Below, piece after piece: positions 22,707-34,700 of a stretch of DNA of 64,000 bases. Under the pieces are notes generated by a model that saw only the letters and a list, made by a program, of their open reading frames with translations, was not told the origin of the DNA and ran no database searches. Position 1 is the first letter of the stretch, and each line of letters starts with the position of its first letter. The stretch spans positions 2,170,001 through 2,234,000 of the forward strand of contig JAJGBQ010000006.1 of assembly GCA_022457065.1 (NCBI GenBank). Reading direction: 5' to 3'. This stretch comes from Curvularia sp. ZM96. Taxonomy: Eukaryota; Ascomycota; Dothideomycetes; Pleosporales; Pleosporaceae. A program made the position numbers and the translations under genes.

Positions 22707-24000
22707 GTGTGTGGTTTAGAGGGTGTAGAATATGTGATGTGCTGGTGGAGAAGCGTGACTTGGGATGTTCACAGACTGTTCTAGGTAGGCGAGTGGTGGT
22801 GATGGTGGAGTTGCGCCGACTGCGGTCAAATTGACATAGAGGTCAACAATGAATCGTGCAAGTACGTCTGGGAGGGTTGAGCTTGGGCAGGCTCACGGTG
22901 GCCTCAGTTGCGACGATGCGCTACAGCACTTCGTCTTTGTTTCGTGGTCGAATCGAGGGTATGCGGCTGCCCGAAACGCGCGACGCGTGTGGACGTGTGG
23001 GAGCCTTAGTTGCAGCTTAGCGCGACTTTGCTTCTGGTGCAGGTGGGACTTGGGCTGATGGCCCTGGTAGGGCTGAGATGGAGGGTGCAACACGCCGCAC
23101 TCTCCCTGTGATAAAGACAAAGAACGGGAAGAGGATGTCGTTAGAGGTTGATTGGATGGGCGACCGATATGAATTCAATGGGTCCTTTTCGATCTCAACA
23201 CTGCTTCAGGCTGCATCGTATCTGACGCCCAGGTTGCTGTACACTGCTAGCGCCAGCGAATCGACTGACGCAACAAGCACAACTAGAGCATGATTTGGTA
23301 AGCAACATATCGTATGACGCTTTGCGCTGTCACTGCCTGGTCATGTCTCGCAGACTGAACCAGCAAAGAGACTGGTGTGCGACTGGTCTTGGCAGGACGG
23401 GAGTCTGTTGGAAGAGACTCAGAATCTTCAGCGAGCCAGGCAGCCAGGCAGCTACAGGCAACAGTAGGTATCCAAAAGGCGTCACAGCACCACGCCTCAC
23501 GCCCAGAAATCGCACAGTTTAATTCGCCAATCGCCGGCAGCCTTTGCCATGTCTGCAGCCCCTAAGGCCGGAGAGAAACAGCCCTGGCGGGAAAAAGACA
23601 TGAAAACCGTCCACGTGATGTCCGCCTGCGGCTTAGCGTCATGCCGACGTGCCTTGCTCCTAAAGTGCAACCTCACTTCTGCTTGTCCCACCAAACTCAT
23701 CGCACCCGTCGCATTCCCTTCCATGACGGCCTATTTCACTACTTAATCAGCTCCGCGTCTGAGCATATTTCTCTCTAATCACTTTCTTTCACTTTTCGCT
23801 CTCCCGCCTTGGACGTCGCTGCGCACGCTCGAGCAGCCCCATTCTTGGCGCGTTTTCCGCGAAGCTCTCACAAACAACTGCCTCTCCGGGAGCTCCCTTA
23901 CACCTCGATTTTTATCAACTACCCCGCGCCCACGCGATTCTCTCGCGCATACCTCGCCCACTAGGAAGAAACACGCGCGCAACCCGCTGGACTACCCACC
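22707..24000. promoter_or_regulatory. Divergent upstream region of CDC31 and NUP98-96
   Basis: About 1.3 kb between the divergent centrin and nucleoporin genes. No gene is supported; open frames are under 85 codons. The last 250 bases before 24001 are pyrimidine-rich (CT-rich), as in leaders of highly expressed fungal genes. Specific factor sites cannot be assigned. Confidence 0.5.
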
Positions 24001-27000
24001 ATGTCCTTCGGCGGTGGCTTCGGGGGCTTTGGCTCCAACAACAACAACAACCAGTCCACCGGCTTTGGTGGATTCGGATCAACTAATAACAACTCGACTG
24101 GTAAGTCCGCTTCTTTCTTTAGGATACCCAAGAATTCCTCGCGCGACTGCTTTGATGCGCACTGCGACATCGCCACGGCCTTGTCGACGAACCGTGTCTA
24201 ACGTGCCTTCCGCCTCAGGCTTCGGCTCCAACACGAACACTGGCTCAAGTATATTTGGCGCGAGCAACAATGCCACGACGGGCAGCACAATGTTTGGATC
24301 CAACACTGCCAGCTCGAGCTCTCCTTTTGGAGGCGGAGGTATGTGGAAAGTTTGCGCTCTGCCACCGCGTCCATTGTTGGATTACTGTCGGCCCACCGGC
24401 TTCAATCTTTTCGCTCGATATGCCTCCTCCGTTTTGCGCGCTCGAACGATCGATTGCGAGACGCCCTCCTTCGCGCGTGGATCGATATACTAAAGAAAGG
24501 CGCGGATCAGAAACTAACTTGACTTTCCAGGTGGCTTCGGCGCGAATACCAACACCAACACCGCTTTCGGCTCAAAGCCCTTTGGCAGCTCAACGACAGG
24601 TGGTGGCCTCTTCGGTGGCGGTAACACTACTGGAGGAAGCACGTTTGGAGGTTTTGGATCAACCAACAACACTACCTCAGCTTTCGGCAGTAACACCAAC
24701 ACTGGAAGCAGTCTCTTTGGTCAAAACAAGACGACGGGTTTTGGATCAACAACGACGGGAGGCGGCTTGTTTGGAGGTGGTAATACTGGAGGCGCATTTG
24801 GCTCGACCAACACTACCGCCACTACAGGTGGCTTTGGTTCCAACACTGGTACTGCTTTCGGCGGAGGCAGCAACCCACCTGCCAACAACGGTACCGCCAG
24901 CACTCCTTTCCAGCCTTTCTCTGAGAAAGATGGCACCACCGGCAACGCCCAATCGCAATACCAGACCATTACCTTCCAACAACCCTATCAGAATTACTCT
25001 CTGGAAGAGCTACGAGTAGCCGATTACAACCAAGGCCGACGATACGGTAATGGCAATGGCCAGGCTGGAGCGTTCGGACAGAGCACTGGATTTGGGGGGT
25101 TTGGCAGCAACAATACCGCCTCCACCGGCACCACAGGCTTCGGCGCTACCAACAACACCACGGGCGGCTTATTTGGTGGCGGCAACAATACTACCACATC
25201 CGCGTTTGGTCAGAACACAGGCTCTGCCTTCGGTTCAAACAACAACACTTCAAGCGGAGGTCTTTTTGGGCAGAGTAAGCCTGCTACCGGAGGATTGTTC
25301 GGCTCCACCAACAATACTTCGACTGGAACGACGGGTGGTCTTTTCGGAAGTGGATCCACTACCAACACTACTGGAGGATTTGGATCAGGAACTGGTGGCT
25401 TCGGGTCCTCGACGACAGGCGGTGGTCTGTTTGGCCAGAACAAACCTGCGACTGGTGGTGGTCTTTTTGGTGGCAGCAGTACCACTAATACTACCTCGAC
25501 TCCTTTCGGTGGCGGCTCTACAAACACCGGCGGTGCGTTCGGTCAATCCAATACCGGTGGCGGTGGACTGTTTGGTCAGTCCAATCAGACCTCTTCTACA
25601 CCAGCTTTTGGTGCCAACAACACTTCTACAAACACTGGCGGTGGCCTGTTTGGTGGCGGTGCTACCGGCGGAGGATTCGGCCAGAACAACCAAACTTCGA
25701 CGCAGAACACAACTTCTGGAGGTCTCTTCGGTGGTGGGTTCGGCCAAAACAACCAACAAAACCAGCAAAAGCCCGGAGGCCTTTTCGGGGGCGCAAGTAC
25801 TGGTACTACAGGAGGCGGGCTCTTTGGTGGCCAGACAAACCAGAGCCAGCCAGCCAGTGGTGGGTTATTTGGAAGCTCTACAACCAACAACAACACTGGA
25901 GGTGGACTCTTTGGCCAGAAGCCTGCTACTGGCGGTACTTCACTGTTTGGAGGCGGCAACACCTCTAACACTGGAGCAACTGGTGGAGGTCTGTTTGGAA
26001 ACCTTGGCACACAGAACAACCAGCAAAACACTGGTGGCTCAGGTCTTTTTGGTGGTCAGAACAACAATCAACAGAAGCCTGGTGGTCTTTTCGGTGGTTC
26101 TACAAACAACACAAACACTGGCGGCGGTTTATTTGGCAGTACTCTTGGCCAACAGAACAACAACCAGCAATCGACCTTGGGTGGATCTCTATTCTCTAGC
26201 CAGAACCAGCAGCCACAGCAGCAGCAGCAAAACGGCAACAGCCTATTCGGTGCTTCCGGAAGCTCTCTCTTGAACACATCGATGAACACCAACCCATATG
26301 GTAATGACGCTTTGTTTGCTGGGCTTGGAACTCCTACTCAGAGCCCTGGCCCACTTGCCACCCCGCTTTCAAGCAGCCAAAAGAACAAGAAGAACGCTAT
26401 CCTACCTCAGCACAAGCTTAATCCAGCTGCATCAACTCGCCTCCTTACCCCGCAAACCAAGAGGGGTGGTTATGGATTCAGCTACTCAAACTACGGCACC
26501 CCAGCTAGTGGATCATCCAGCCAGACCGGCACTCCGAGCTTGAGTGGAAGCCTGTTCGCCAATGGCGGTCTTTCCCGATCACTTGGGAAGAGCTTGTCCA
26601 GCAGCAACCTGCGCAACAACTTCACTGCTGAGACGAGTATCCTGTCCCCAGGTGCATTCTCTACTACCGGACGCAACTTTGGTAACGGCAGTCTGAAGCG
26701 GCTCAACATTAACCGCAACATCAATGCTGCCCGCACTCCGCTGTTTGACGAGCCATCACAGAAGCGTGTTAGCTTTGCTGCAGGTGAGACTGTAAACGGC
26801 AACACGAACGGAGAGACTGCACTGGTTGTTCGACAGGATGAGGAAGAAGGTTCTCCGAGGTCTGGAAGCCATGATGCAAGCAACGACAATTCTCGCCCAG
26901 AAATGCAACAGGTTAACGGCACGGAAGTCGCGCGTATCAACGACGATCACGCGCTCGCCCCCAAGTCCTCGTCAGTCAACATTCAGCCTGGACAGGACCC

Positions 27001-30000
27001 CAAGCCAGGCGAGTACTGGTCAAGTCCATCCATGGATCGATTAAGGAAGATGAGCAAGCAGGAGCTCAAGAGCGTCCCTAACTTTGTTGTTGGTCGTCAG
27101 CACATTGGCCAGATCAAGTTCAATCACGGCAAGCCTGTCGATCTGTCTGAAGTCGATCTCGACAAGCTGTTTGGCGATATTGTGCAGCTGAATGCACGCA
27201 ACGCCACTGTCTATGGCGAAACCTGCACTTGTCTGCCAAAGCCTGCACTTGGCACTGCTCTCAATCAGCCCTCTGAAATTGTTCTTGGCAACTCCTGGCC
27301 ACGTAACAAGGCTGGTAAGAAGGATGTCAAACACCTGGAGCGGCTCAAGCGAGTTGCTGGCACCACTTTCCTCGACTACAACCAAGCTACTGGCGAATGG
27401 ACCTTCACCGTTCCACATTTCTCCTCATATGGTCTGGATTATGACGATTACAGTGATGATGAGGACGACGGTGCTTCAAGCGAACTCAGCGATGTTCCCG
27501 ATACACCTCTGGATCAGCAGCATCGCTCAAGCCAGATGACCAGCACACCCCAAGATGACTCGTTTGCTAGTCCTACCCAGTCGAGCCCTGATGACACCTT
27601 TGACTTTAAAAAGGGCATGCGTGGGGGTCGTGCCAATGTGCCGGGTGGGTTCGGCGATGACACGATGTACGACGATGAAGAAGATATGCATGACACCCAT
27701 GGCGAATCTTTTTTAGGGCATCGCTCCGTGGGTTCGCTTGATGGACAGCAAGACGCTGACTATTCCGAAGAAAGCGAATCGGAATTGGCGCACGACCAGA
27801 ACATGGCGGATTCTGTGTCAGGCCCAGTTCAGACCACGGAGCAAATCACCGCCAAAGAAGACAGTTCCAGGGGCTCATTGATGCCAAAATCCATTCTCAA
27901 AGCTGGCCAAATTCTCAAGCCAGCAACAGGCACACCTTCGAAAACGCAGACCGTGTTTGATGACGATTGGGCAAATCAGCTGCAACGCACGATCAGTCCT
28001 AAGAAGCAAGATCGACAGGCCCTTCGCGAAAGCCAGGGCCATGCTTTGCGAGAACAAGACGCCCAGGCATCACAGTTCTCGCAATCCTTTCGTGGACGTC
28101 CGATGACTACTGCAATGGATCTCATGGACTCCCTTTTCGGAGAACCAGAAAAGCAACAATTTGCCAGACGTGGAGGACACGGTATAGAGGTTTGACTTCC
28201 CATCCCCTTTTGCGTTTTGATATAATGGGACGTGGTCTGTAGCAGGTTCCCTATGTGGCTTTCCTTTATAGATTGACGCTCGGACCTTACGTCTGCCCAT
28301 TATTGTATGTAGCTATTAATGTAACAAGATTGCTGAAACCTTTTCTCTAGTTACCCTATTCCAAGCGACCGAAGACCTCGTCCGATCTCGACCAACTTAA
28401 TGATGTCGAGAAAGAATTCCATGCCTGCAGCAAACCGCACTTCAGCGAAGCGAACATCCTGGTCTACGGCAACAAAGGCCCCGCGCATCTCGAAGGTGGT
28501 GCCTTTCCAACTGCTCAAGAACCACTCGTCGGCGCCAACAAGGACGTACGATTTGCCAAGATGCCTACATTCGATGATGTAAGGACAAAGCACTATTTAA
28601 TGTCGCAAAACTAGTACTAACGACCTTAGGCTGCGCCCGAAACGTTGAAAATCCAGAAGCAACATACAAGAATTTACACTCCGGATGGCATTCCATCAGC
28701 AAGGATCATAACCGACCCCGCTCCACTAGAGTTCTCGAGCATGGCAAAGGCTGTAGCGCTCGATACTACCGCTGGCACTCAAGAACAGCAGGCTTGGCAG
28801 TTGCTCTCTCTCTTGTTCGACGACGCCGACAGGGTTCCCGCCGGTATTCAGGTAGAAGAGATGAAGTTGTACCGAAAGGAGAGGCTTTCAGAGTTCTGGA
28901 AGCTACTGGTTTGGGACGACGCACAGAAACACGTCCAACAAGCCTCATCTCCGGAAGAGCGCGCTCTTGCGCACTTATCGTGCAACAACGTCGCCGATGC
29001 TTGCCATACTCTACTCGATGGTCTCGATCTTCGTCTGGCTACAATGGTCGCTCAGATTGGAGGTGATGAAACTATGAGGCAAAGTATGGCCGCTCAGATC
29101 GAAGAGTGGCGTCGTCTTGACACACTTTCCGAGATGGAGGACGCTCATCGCGCATTGTACGAGCTCCTTGCTGGAAACTGCACCCAATCAGAGGGCAAGA
29201 CTGGAGCAGGCAGCGAAAACCGGGCTTCGACCTTCAACATTTCCAGTCGTTTCGGGCTCGACTGGCGACGCGCTTTTGGATTGCGTTTGTGGTATGGCAC
29301 GCTAGTCAATGAGCCTATCGAGATGGCCGTGGCCCAGTTTGCGGACGCCGTTAGAGATGGCAGGGAACATGTCAAGCCAGTACCTTGGTTCGTGAAGGAC
29401 AAGGTCGACATGGGCTGGAAAGACCCTGCTTCGGAACATCGAGAAGACCTTCTATGGGGCATCCTGAAGCTTTATGCCTCTGTGAAGATGGATCTCCCTG
29501 CAAACATCGAGAATGTACTGGCTCCTGAGAATATCTCTGGTAATCCCTTCAACGCCCGACTATCCTTCCAGTTGTTCCAGCTCTTCAGGTCCCGACAAGA
29601 AGATGTTAGCGAGGCAGACGAGCGTAAAGTGGCCATGCCCACGGTTCGGGATGAAGACGATGGCGATGACCGATTCCGCCGCTCATTGCAGTCGTGGACT
29701 GCTCCAGGGGCTCAAGACGACGTTCAAGCAGCAGATCCGCTTGTTGAACTGAACGACAAGATTGCTCTCACGTATGCAGCTTCACTACATACACCAGAGC
29801 TTTGGACAACTGCTATCTGGGTCTACACTCACGTATCTTCTGCGCCAATGCGTGAGCACTACATTCGCTCTCTCCTTACCCAATTTGCTGGTCTCTTCTC
29901 TTTGGACAACAGCGACCCGACTTATACGCACCTTATGAACGATCTCCACATTCCTCCAACCTGGCTCCACGCGGCGGCTGCTCTGCACGCGAAGTCGAAT

Positions 30001-30594
30001 GGTGATGCTCTTCGCGAGGCAACGCATCTCATCAAGGCCGATGAATTGGAGGAGGCACATGAAGTGCTATGTAGGAAGGTTGGCCCAGAGGCAATCATTT
30101 CCCGCGATTACGATGCTCTGCGCGAGCTCATGGCTGGCTTTGTTGCAGAGTCCAACGTACCTCTTCCAAGGGAGCCAGTTCAAGGCTGGACGCAGGGTGG
30201 GCAGATTTACTTCGATTACATTGAGCTGATCGATTTGACTGGCCAACGCTCAGCGTACCGCGTTGACGAGGAGCTAGAGAGCCGGGTGGAAGAGCTTCTC
30301 GTCAAGCTGCAACGCGCGCTGGAGGTTGCTGGGCGCGACCGACTTGGTACCTGTGGGCTGGAAGAGCGTGTGGCACTCATGGACATTGCCGGCACCGTCG
30401 CTAACCTCATTACCAAGAACCAGGTATGTCTTCCCTATCGTGCTATGATTATTCATAAGACCTTGCTAACGACATTGCAGAGCGCAAACCGCAACGCTAT
30501 CCTCAAGCTACCACTTACCGAAGACCTTTGGCTCAAACACTCGATTGACCTGAGCACGAGCTACTACCGCAATCTGCTGGTTACTAGCCGGTAG
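24001..30594 (+). CDS. Nucleoporin Nup98-Nup96 precursor (SonB/Nup145 type)
   Basis: A fused nuclear-pore precursor that cleaves itself into a mobile FG nucleoporin (Nup98/Nup145N) and a scaffold protein of the Y complex (Nup96/Nup145C). Six exons, 24001-24100, 24219-24338, 24531-28189, 28351-28578, 28630-30423 and 30481-30594, give 2004 residues; all joins keep frame. Seen: over 30 FG/GLFG repeats separated by Asn/Thr/Gly linkers; a Gle2-binding GLEBS-like segment (about 24950-25040, SLEELRVADYNQGR) among them; the autoproteolytic domain ending in HFS, His1036-Phe1037-Ser1038, with cleavage expected after Phe1037; and then the helical Nup96 part. The third intron (28190-28350) has a weak GTTTGA donor and, if kept, stops translation at 28195. 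The fifth intron (57 bases, in frame) has a GTATGT donor and a TTGCTAACGAC branch site. The exact exon 3/4 junction is the least certain point. Confidence 0.93.
24534..26280 (+). repeat. FG/GLFG repeat array of Nup98
   Basis: Degenerate coding repeats built on GLFG, SLFG, AFG and GFG with Gly/Asn/Thr/Gln spacers, interrupted once by the GLEBS-like segment. In living cells such repeats form the permeability barrier of the pore and bind transport receptors. The DNA is correspondingly low-complexity and gives spurious long frames on the opposite strand. Confidence 0.9.
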
Positions 30595-31758
30595 AATCAG
30601 TCAGTAATAAGCTTTCTGGCCGATTTGCCATCTTGACCACTGCCGGCCCCTGCATTGGCAGACGTCAAGATCAGACACAACATTGCATGTGGAGGAAAAG
30701 CTTGTACGGGATGTAACCTTCGGTATATAAGGGAAAAGACGGTGAGCAGCAGCACATCTGAGGCGGGGTTCTTAGTTCTTCGGATTTAAGGCTCGCTGAG
30801 GATGGTACTTGTGTTCATTCTGTCTTTTCTTCCTGCTGAACCAGTTTATTGTTTTTGTTTTTTCGCGCGCGACTGTAATTTTTTTTTAACGAGAAGAGAC
30901 TGATACATGGGATGGTGATATGCATTTTTGTGTGTGTTTTTTATGTTCATTCAAAGCAGAGAAGAAGTAAGGGAAGGTGGAAGGGGGGGTTGAGGGAGAA
31001 AAGCGACTTCGCTTCTATGGCAAATGTGTATAATCAGAAACCTTTTTTTTGTTTTTTTCGTGCGGCTGTGTTTTTTAGAAATTGGAAATAAGACAAATTC
31101 TCTTTGAATATTTGAGTGGAAGGTCGTGTGATGAAAACTGTTATGTTGTTTAGGTTATATATCATCTGGAAGCAAGGTTTTATTATTACTATGACGCGCA
31201 AAACTCTCCCGACTTGCTGTAGATGGAGCGCACGCAGCAGTTAAATCAACAAAAACATGACTGATAATTCATCATCATCCGCAGATGTCTACACTGAGAA
31301 TAACTCGAATGGGTGAGAGGGAGCGAGTGGGCAATATTGGCTGTGGGCACTAGCATATTAAATCTGTTTTTTTCCGCGCTCAAGCATCTGCTTCGAGAAG
31401 TGTATGACAGATATTGATGTACACAGATTTGTGATACGGATATGGGATGTCCATTAGCCCTTTTGTTACTTGCACCGTAACGTGGTGTTTATGGAGCGAA
31501 CATCAAGATACCGGATGTACTGTAGATACAGATGCACTAATATTACGAGACATGAATAAGAAGTATTTATCCAATGACTAACTACATCGGAGTTCACGAT
31601 GCATATGCTGCCACAACATGGATGCATCTCAGATATAGGGAGGTGAGAAGAATAGCTTTGTACCTCTAGTACTTCTACACCCGATCTACGATGCATATGT
31701 GTATTCTATAGTAGGCCAAAATGCGAAATATTTACAGGAATATATGTTCCAAAAATCA
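30595..31758. other. Convergent 3' intergenic region
   Basis: About 1.16 kb between the 3' ends of NUP98-96 and the convergent ankyrin-RCC1-BTB gene. T-rich runs (around 30880, 31045 and 31370) and AT-rich segments fit 3' UTRs and poly(A) regions on both strands. No gene is supported. Confidence 0.5.
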
Positions 31759-34700
31759 TCATTGCGATGCTGCGACCGGCCCCTGCTGTGTGGCGCCCTC
31801 TCTGGATTGGGCTTGAGGTCGTCCGCCTCTTGCGCCACCTCGACCGCCACGACCCGTTCGCCCTCGGCCACCTCGGCTGGCCCCATCTTGTCTTGTGGAA
31901 GGCTTCGCTTGTGTGTTACCACTGGTAGAAGCTGCGGGATCAGCCTTTACCTCTTTGTTTGCTTTGCTACGTGAGCCTTCTTGCCTATCGTCCTTCTTTT
32001 CCTGAGCCTTAGCCTTGCTGCCTTTATTGTTCCTTCCCTTGCCTCGACCCTGACCAGCGGCTTTAGCATATCGTTCAACTAGGCGCTTCGTCTGCTCTTC
32101 TTCTTCGATGACGCGCCTACTTTCCTGATCCCACCATTGCTGGAATTCTTGCTCTTGCTGAATTTCCTGAAGACTACGCTTGGCTGCCGCGTCTCGTATT
32201 GACGTCTTCTCAGCCTCTTGTAGAGACAAGATTTCCATCATGCTGAGATGCTGACTAGGTGAAGTCGGAGAATGCTGGGGCATGGGGATATGGCGCACTG
32301 ATCGAGGTGTCGGGATTGGATCAGTTGAAACCGACATTCCTCGTTCCGAAGCCGCAGGGCGTTTCTGCGAAGGAGATGCACTACCAAGTGCATCTTGACT
32401 TTGTGACGTAGGAAGGCCCTCCTTGCGCTTTGATTTTGGTCCTTTATTGGCAACGGTCTGGCGCATCGTAAGTTGAGGGGTACTAGTGGTGCATGAAGGC
32501 TGTGGCGATGGCTTGGGCGATGGCTCTGTTGCCGGGGGCATAGCTGGGCTGTGACTTGGTTTTCGGTGCGCAGCAGCCTGCCACGGCGATACAGCTGGTG
32601 GCGCAGGTTGTGGTTTTTCAAGCGGCGTACCGAGTTGCTGAGCTTGTTGAAGACGCTTGCGTTCTTTTTGAGAAAGTTTTGTGTGTGCAGCTTTTGCAAT
32701 TCGTTCGTTTTCTTTGCGAGAAAAGCCGAGTGATAGGTTCGAAGGGGTGGCTGAAGAGTCTTGGGCCATGATGTCTTTGAGATCAAGCTTGGGACCTGCG
32801 AGTGGTGCAGTGCCCCAGGGCTGGTCTGATGGCCTTGTCTCCTTGATGACCGGCGGAGGTAGAGGACTAATGGATTTGAGCGGTATATCTCCGTCTCTTG
32901 CCAAAGTTTGTGGCGATGAACGACTCGACTTCTGAATCAACCCCCACGGCGACTCAAGGGAACCGACGGGTGTTTCAACACCCTTCCTATCGTCGCCCTG
33001 GTCTGTAAATCGCGGAGGCTTGATCTTCTTGGGTACATCGACTTCCTCCTCCCCGTCGGACATTTCAAACATCAAGTCCTGAGCAGAAGACTTGCCTTTG
33101 AGAGTGGGAGCCAGTGCGGGACTCTTAACTTCCTTGGACACGCGTCTCTTGTTGCGCTGCCGAAGAGGAGAGGCTGCGACTTCTTCCAAACTCTGCGCCC
33201 GGAAAGAGCTCGACATATTATCACTCTCTGCGTATTTGTTCGACAAAACTATGGCGTCGATTTTGGCTCGCTTTCCTCGCTCAATCCTTTCGGCAAGCTC
33301 TGGATGACGATCAAACAGAAGTGCTTCAGCTCGCCCACTCCGTGCAAAAGGTAGGTAGGCAAGCTGGTTCTCATGGGCGACCTGGTTGAGCTCCAGTAAT
33401 AAGTCCTCGTCAAGTTCGTCTAGAGAGCCGTTTTGCATCACGGCTTCAAGACTGAGACACACGTATTCTAGAGCCGCATCTTTAAACTCTGCTACTGAGC
33501 TCGGCGCTACCGCTGTGAGAAGAGAGCAAACATTACGAGCATTGACTGTGACCAAGTTAGCAACCATTCACAAGGGTGGTGTTGGGAAAATATACCATAG
33601 CGACCAATCAATCTCTGGCATATTTGCGAGAGGCGGTCCAACATCAGCTCATTAGCAACAGACATGACATCCATGACATGATCAAGCAGCTCATCAAGGG
33701 CCAGCAAATCATTCAAATCCTCGCTGGTGACGTCTGCAAAGATCTCTTCGCCAGCATCGGTGTACAAGTGGCGTACGACGAGCTGAAAAAGACGAGTCTC
33801 GACGTGCGTCAAGTCAATATGAATAAGGGAAGACTCCTCGTTCTGCCTGCCTGCAAGCCACTGACCTCCAGCTCGCCCTCTGAACAGACCCTCAAAAAAC
33901 GGACAGCGCTGACAGATGACATCCGAGTGCAACAGCATTTCGCCATCTGCAAGGTCGATGATGACGTCGCCGCTCTCGAAAAAGGACTGTTCTTTGATGG
34001 CCAACTCCATGTCCATGTGTAACGATTTTCGTGGATTTACCATTTGTCGTACAGCAGGCTCAAGTTGCCTCATTTCCAGACGGAGAGCGATTTTCATCAA
34101 CTCGATTCGCACAGCACGATATCTGTGCGCCATAGTAGGGTAGTGCCGAGTGACGTTCCAGAAGTCGATGACTGAATCCGTGTAGGCGTACAGGACTAGA
34201 TTGAATATGGTAAGGAAGTCAATACCGTGGAACAGTATGACAATCTTTCTGTCCTCGCCCTTGATAGTGAGCAAATCCGTGATAGCATGGTCGGAGGCTT
34301 TCACCCGAAAGTCTAGCAGGGCGTCCCGCAAAATGCGACTGCGCCCAGCCAAGATGAACTCATGGACGGGGATGCGGACATCGGAGAGGGTTGAACCGAT
34401 TTCCATGTCGTAGGCGCGGTCCGATGACGCCAAAGAACGTTGCACAATGTCGGCTACCTCAGTTTCCAGGTCTTTGGACTTCAAAACTCGCTTGCGAAGA
34501 CCTTGGGCGTCTGTGCCTCTAGTCCAGAATCTGGGTGTAGGCTCCTCGTCGTCCGAGGTCTCTTCGTAGTTGGTCAACTCGTGGAACGCTAGCAAAGGAG
34601 AGAAATGCTCCCACAGACTAGCTTCGTCGACGCCTATTTGCGTCCGGGTTACATCGCAATCCTTGCGTATCGCGGCGTATGCTCCAAAAGCAGAAGCGCG

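Noticed and set aside
24079..26292. Long minus-strand frames opposite the Nup98 repeats (Pro/Val/Leu-rich)
   Set aside because: They mirror the low-complexity FG-repeat codons and have no independent support.
28195..28645. Separate gene for the Nup96 part starting near 28645
   Set aside because: The frame there opens with TTG, and two exons (28351-28578, 28630 onward) join it in phase to the Nup98 exon, matching the known fused precursor.
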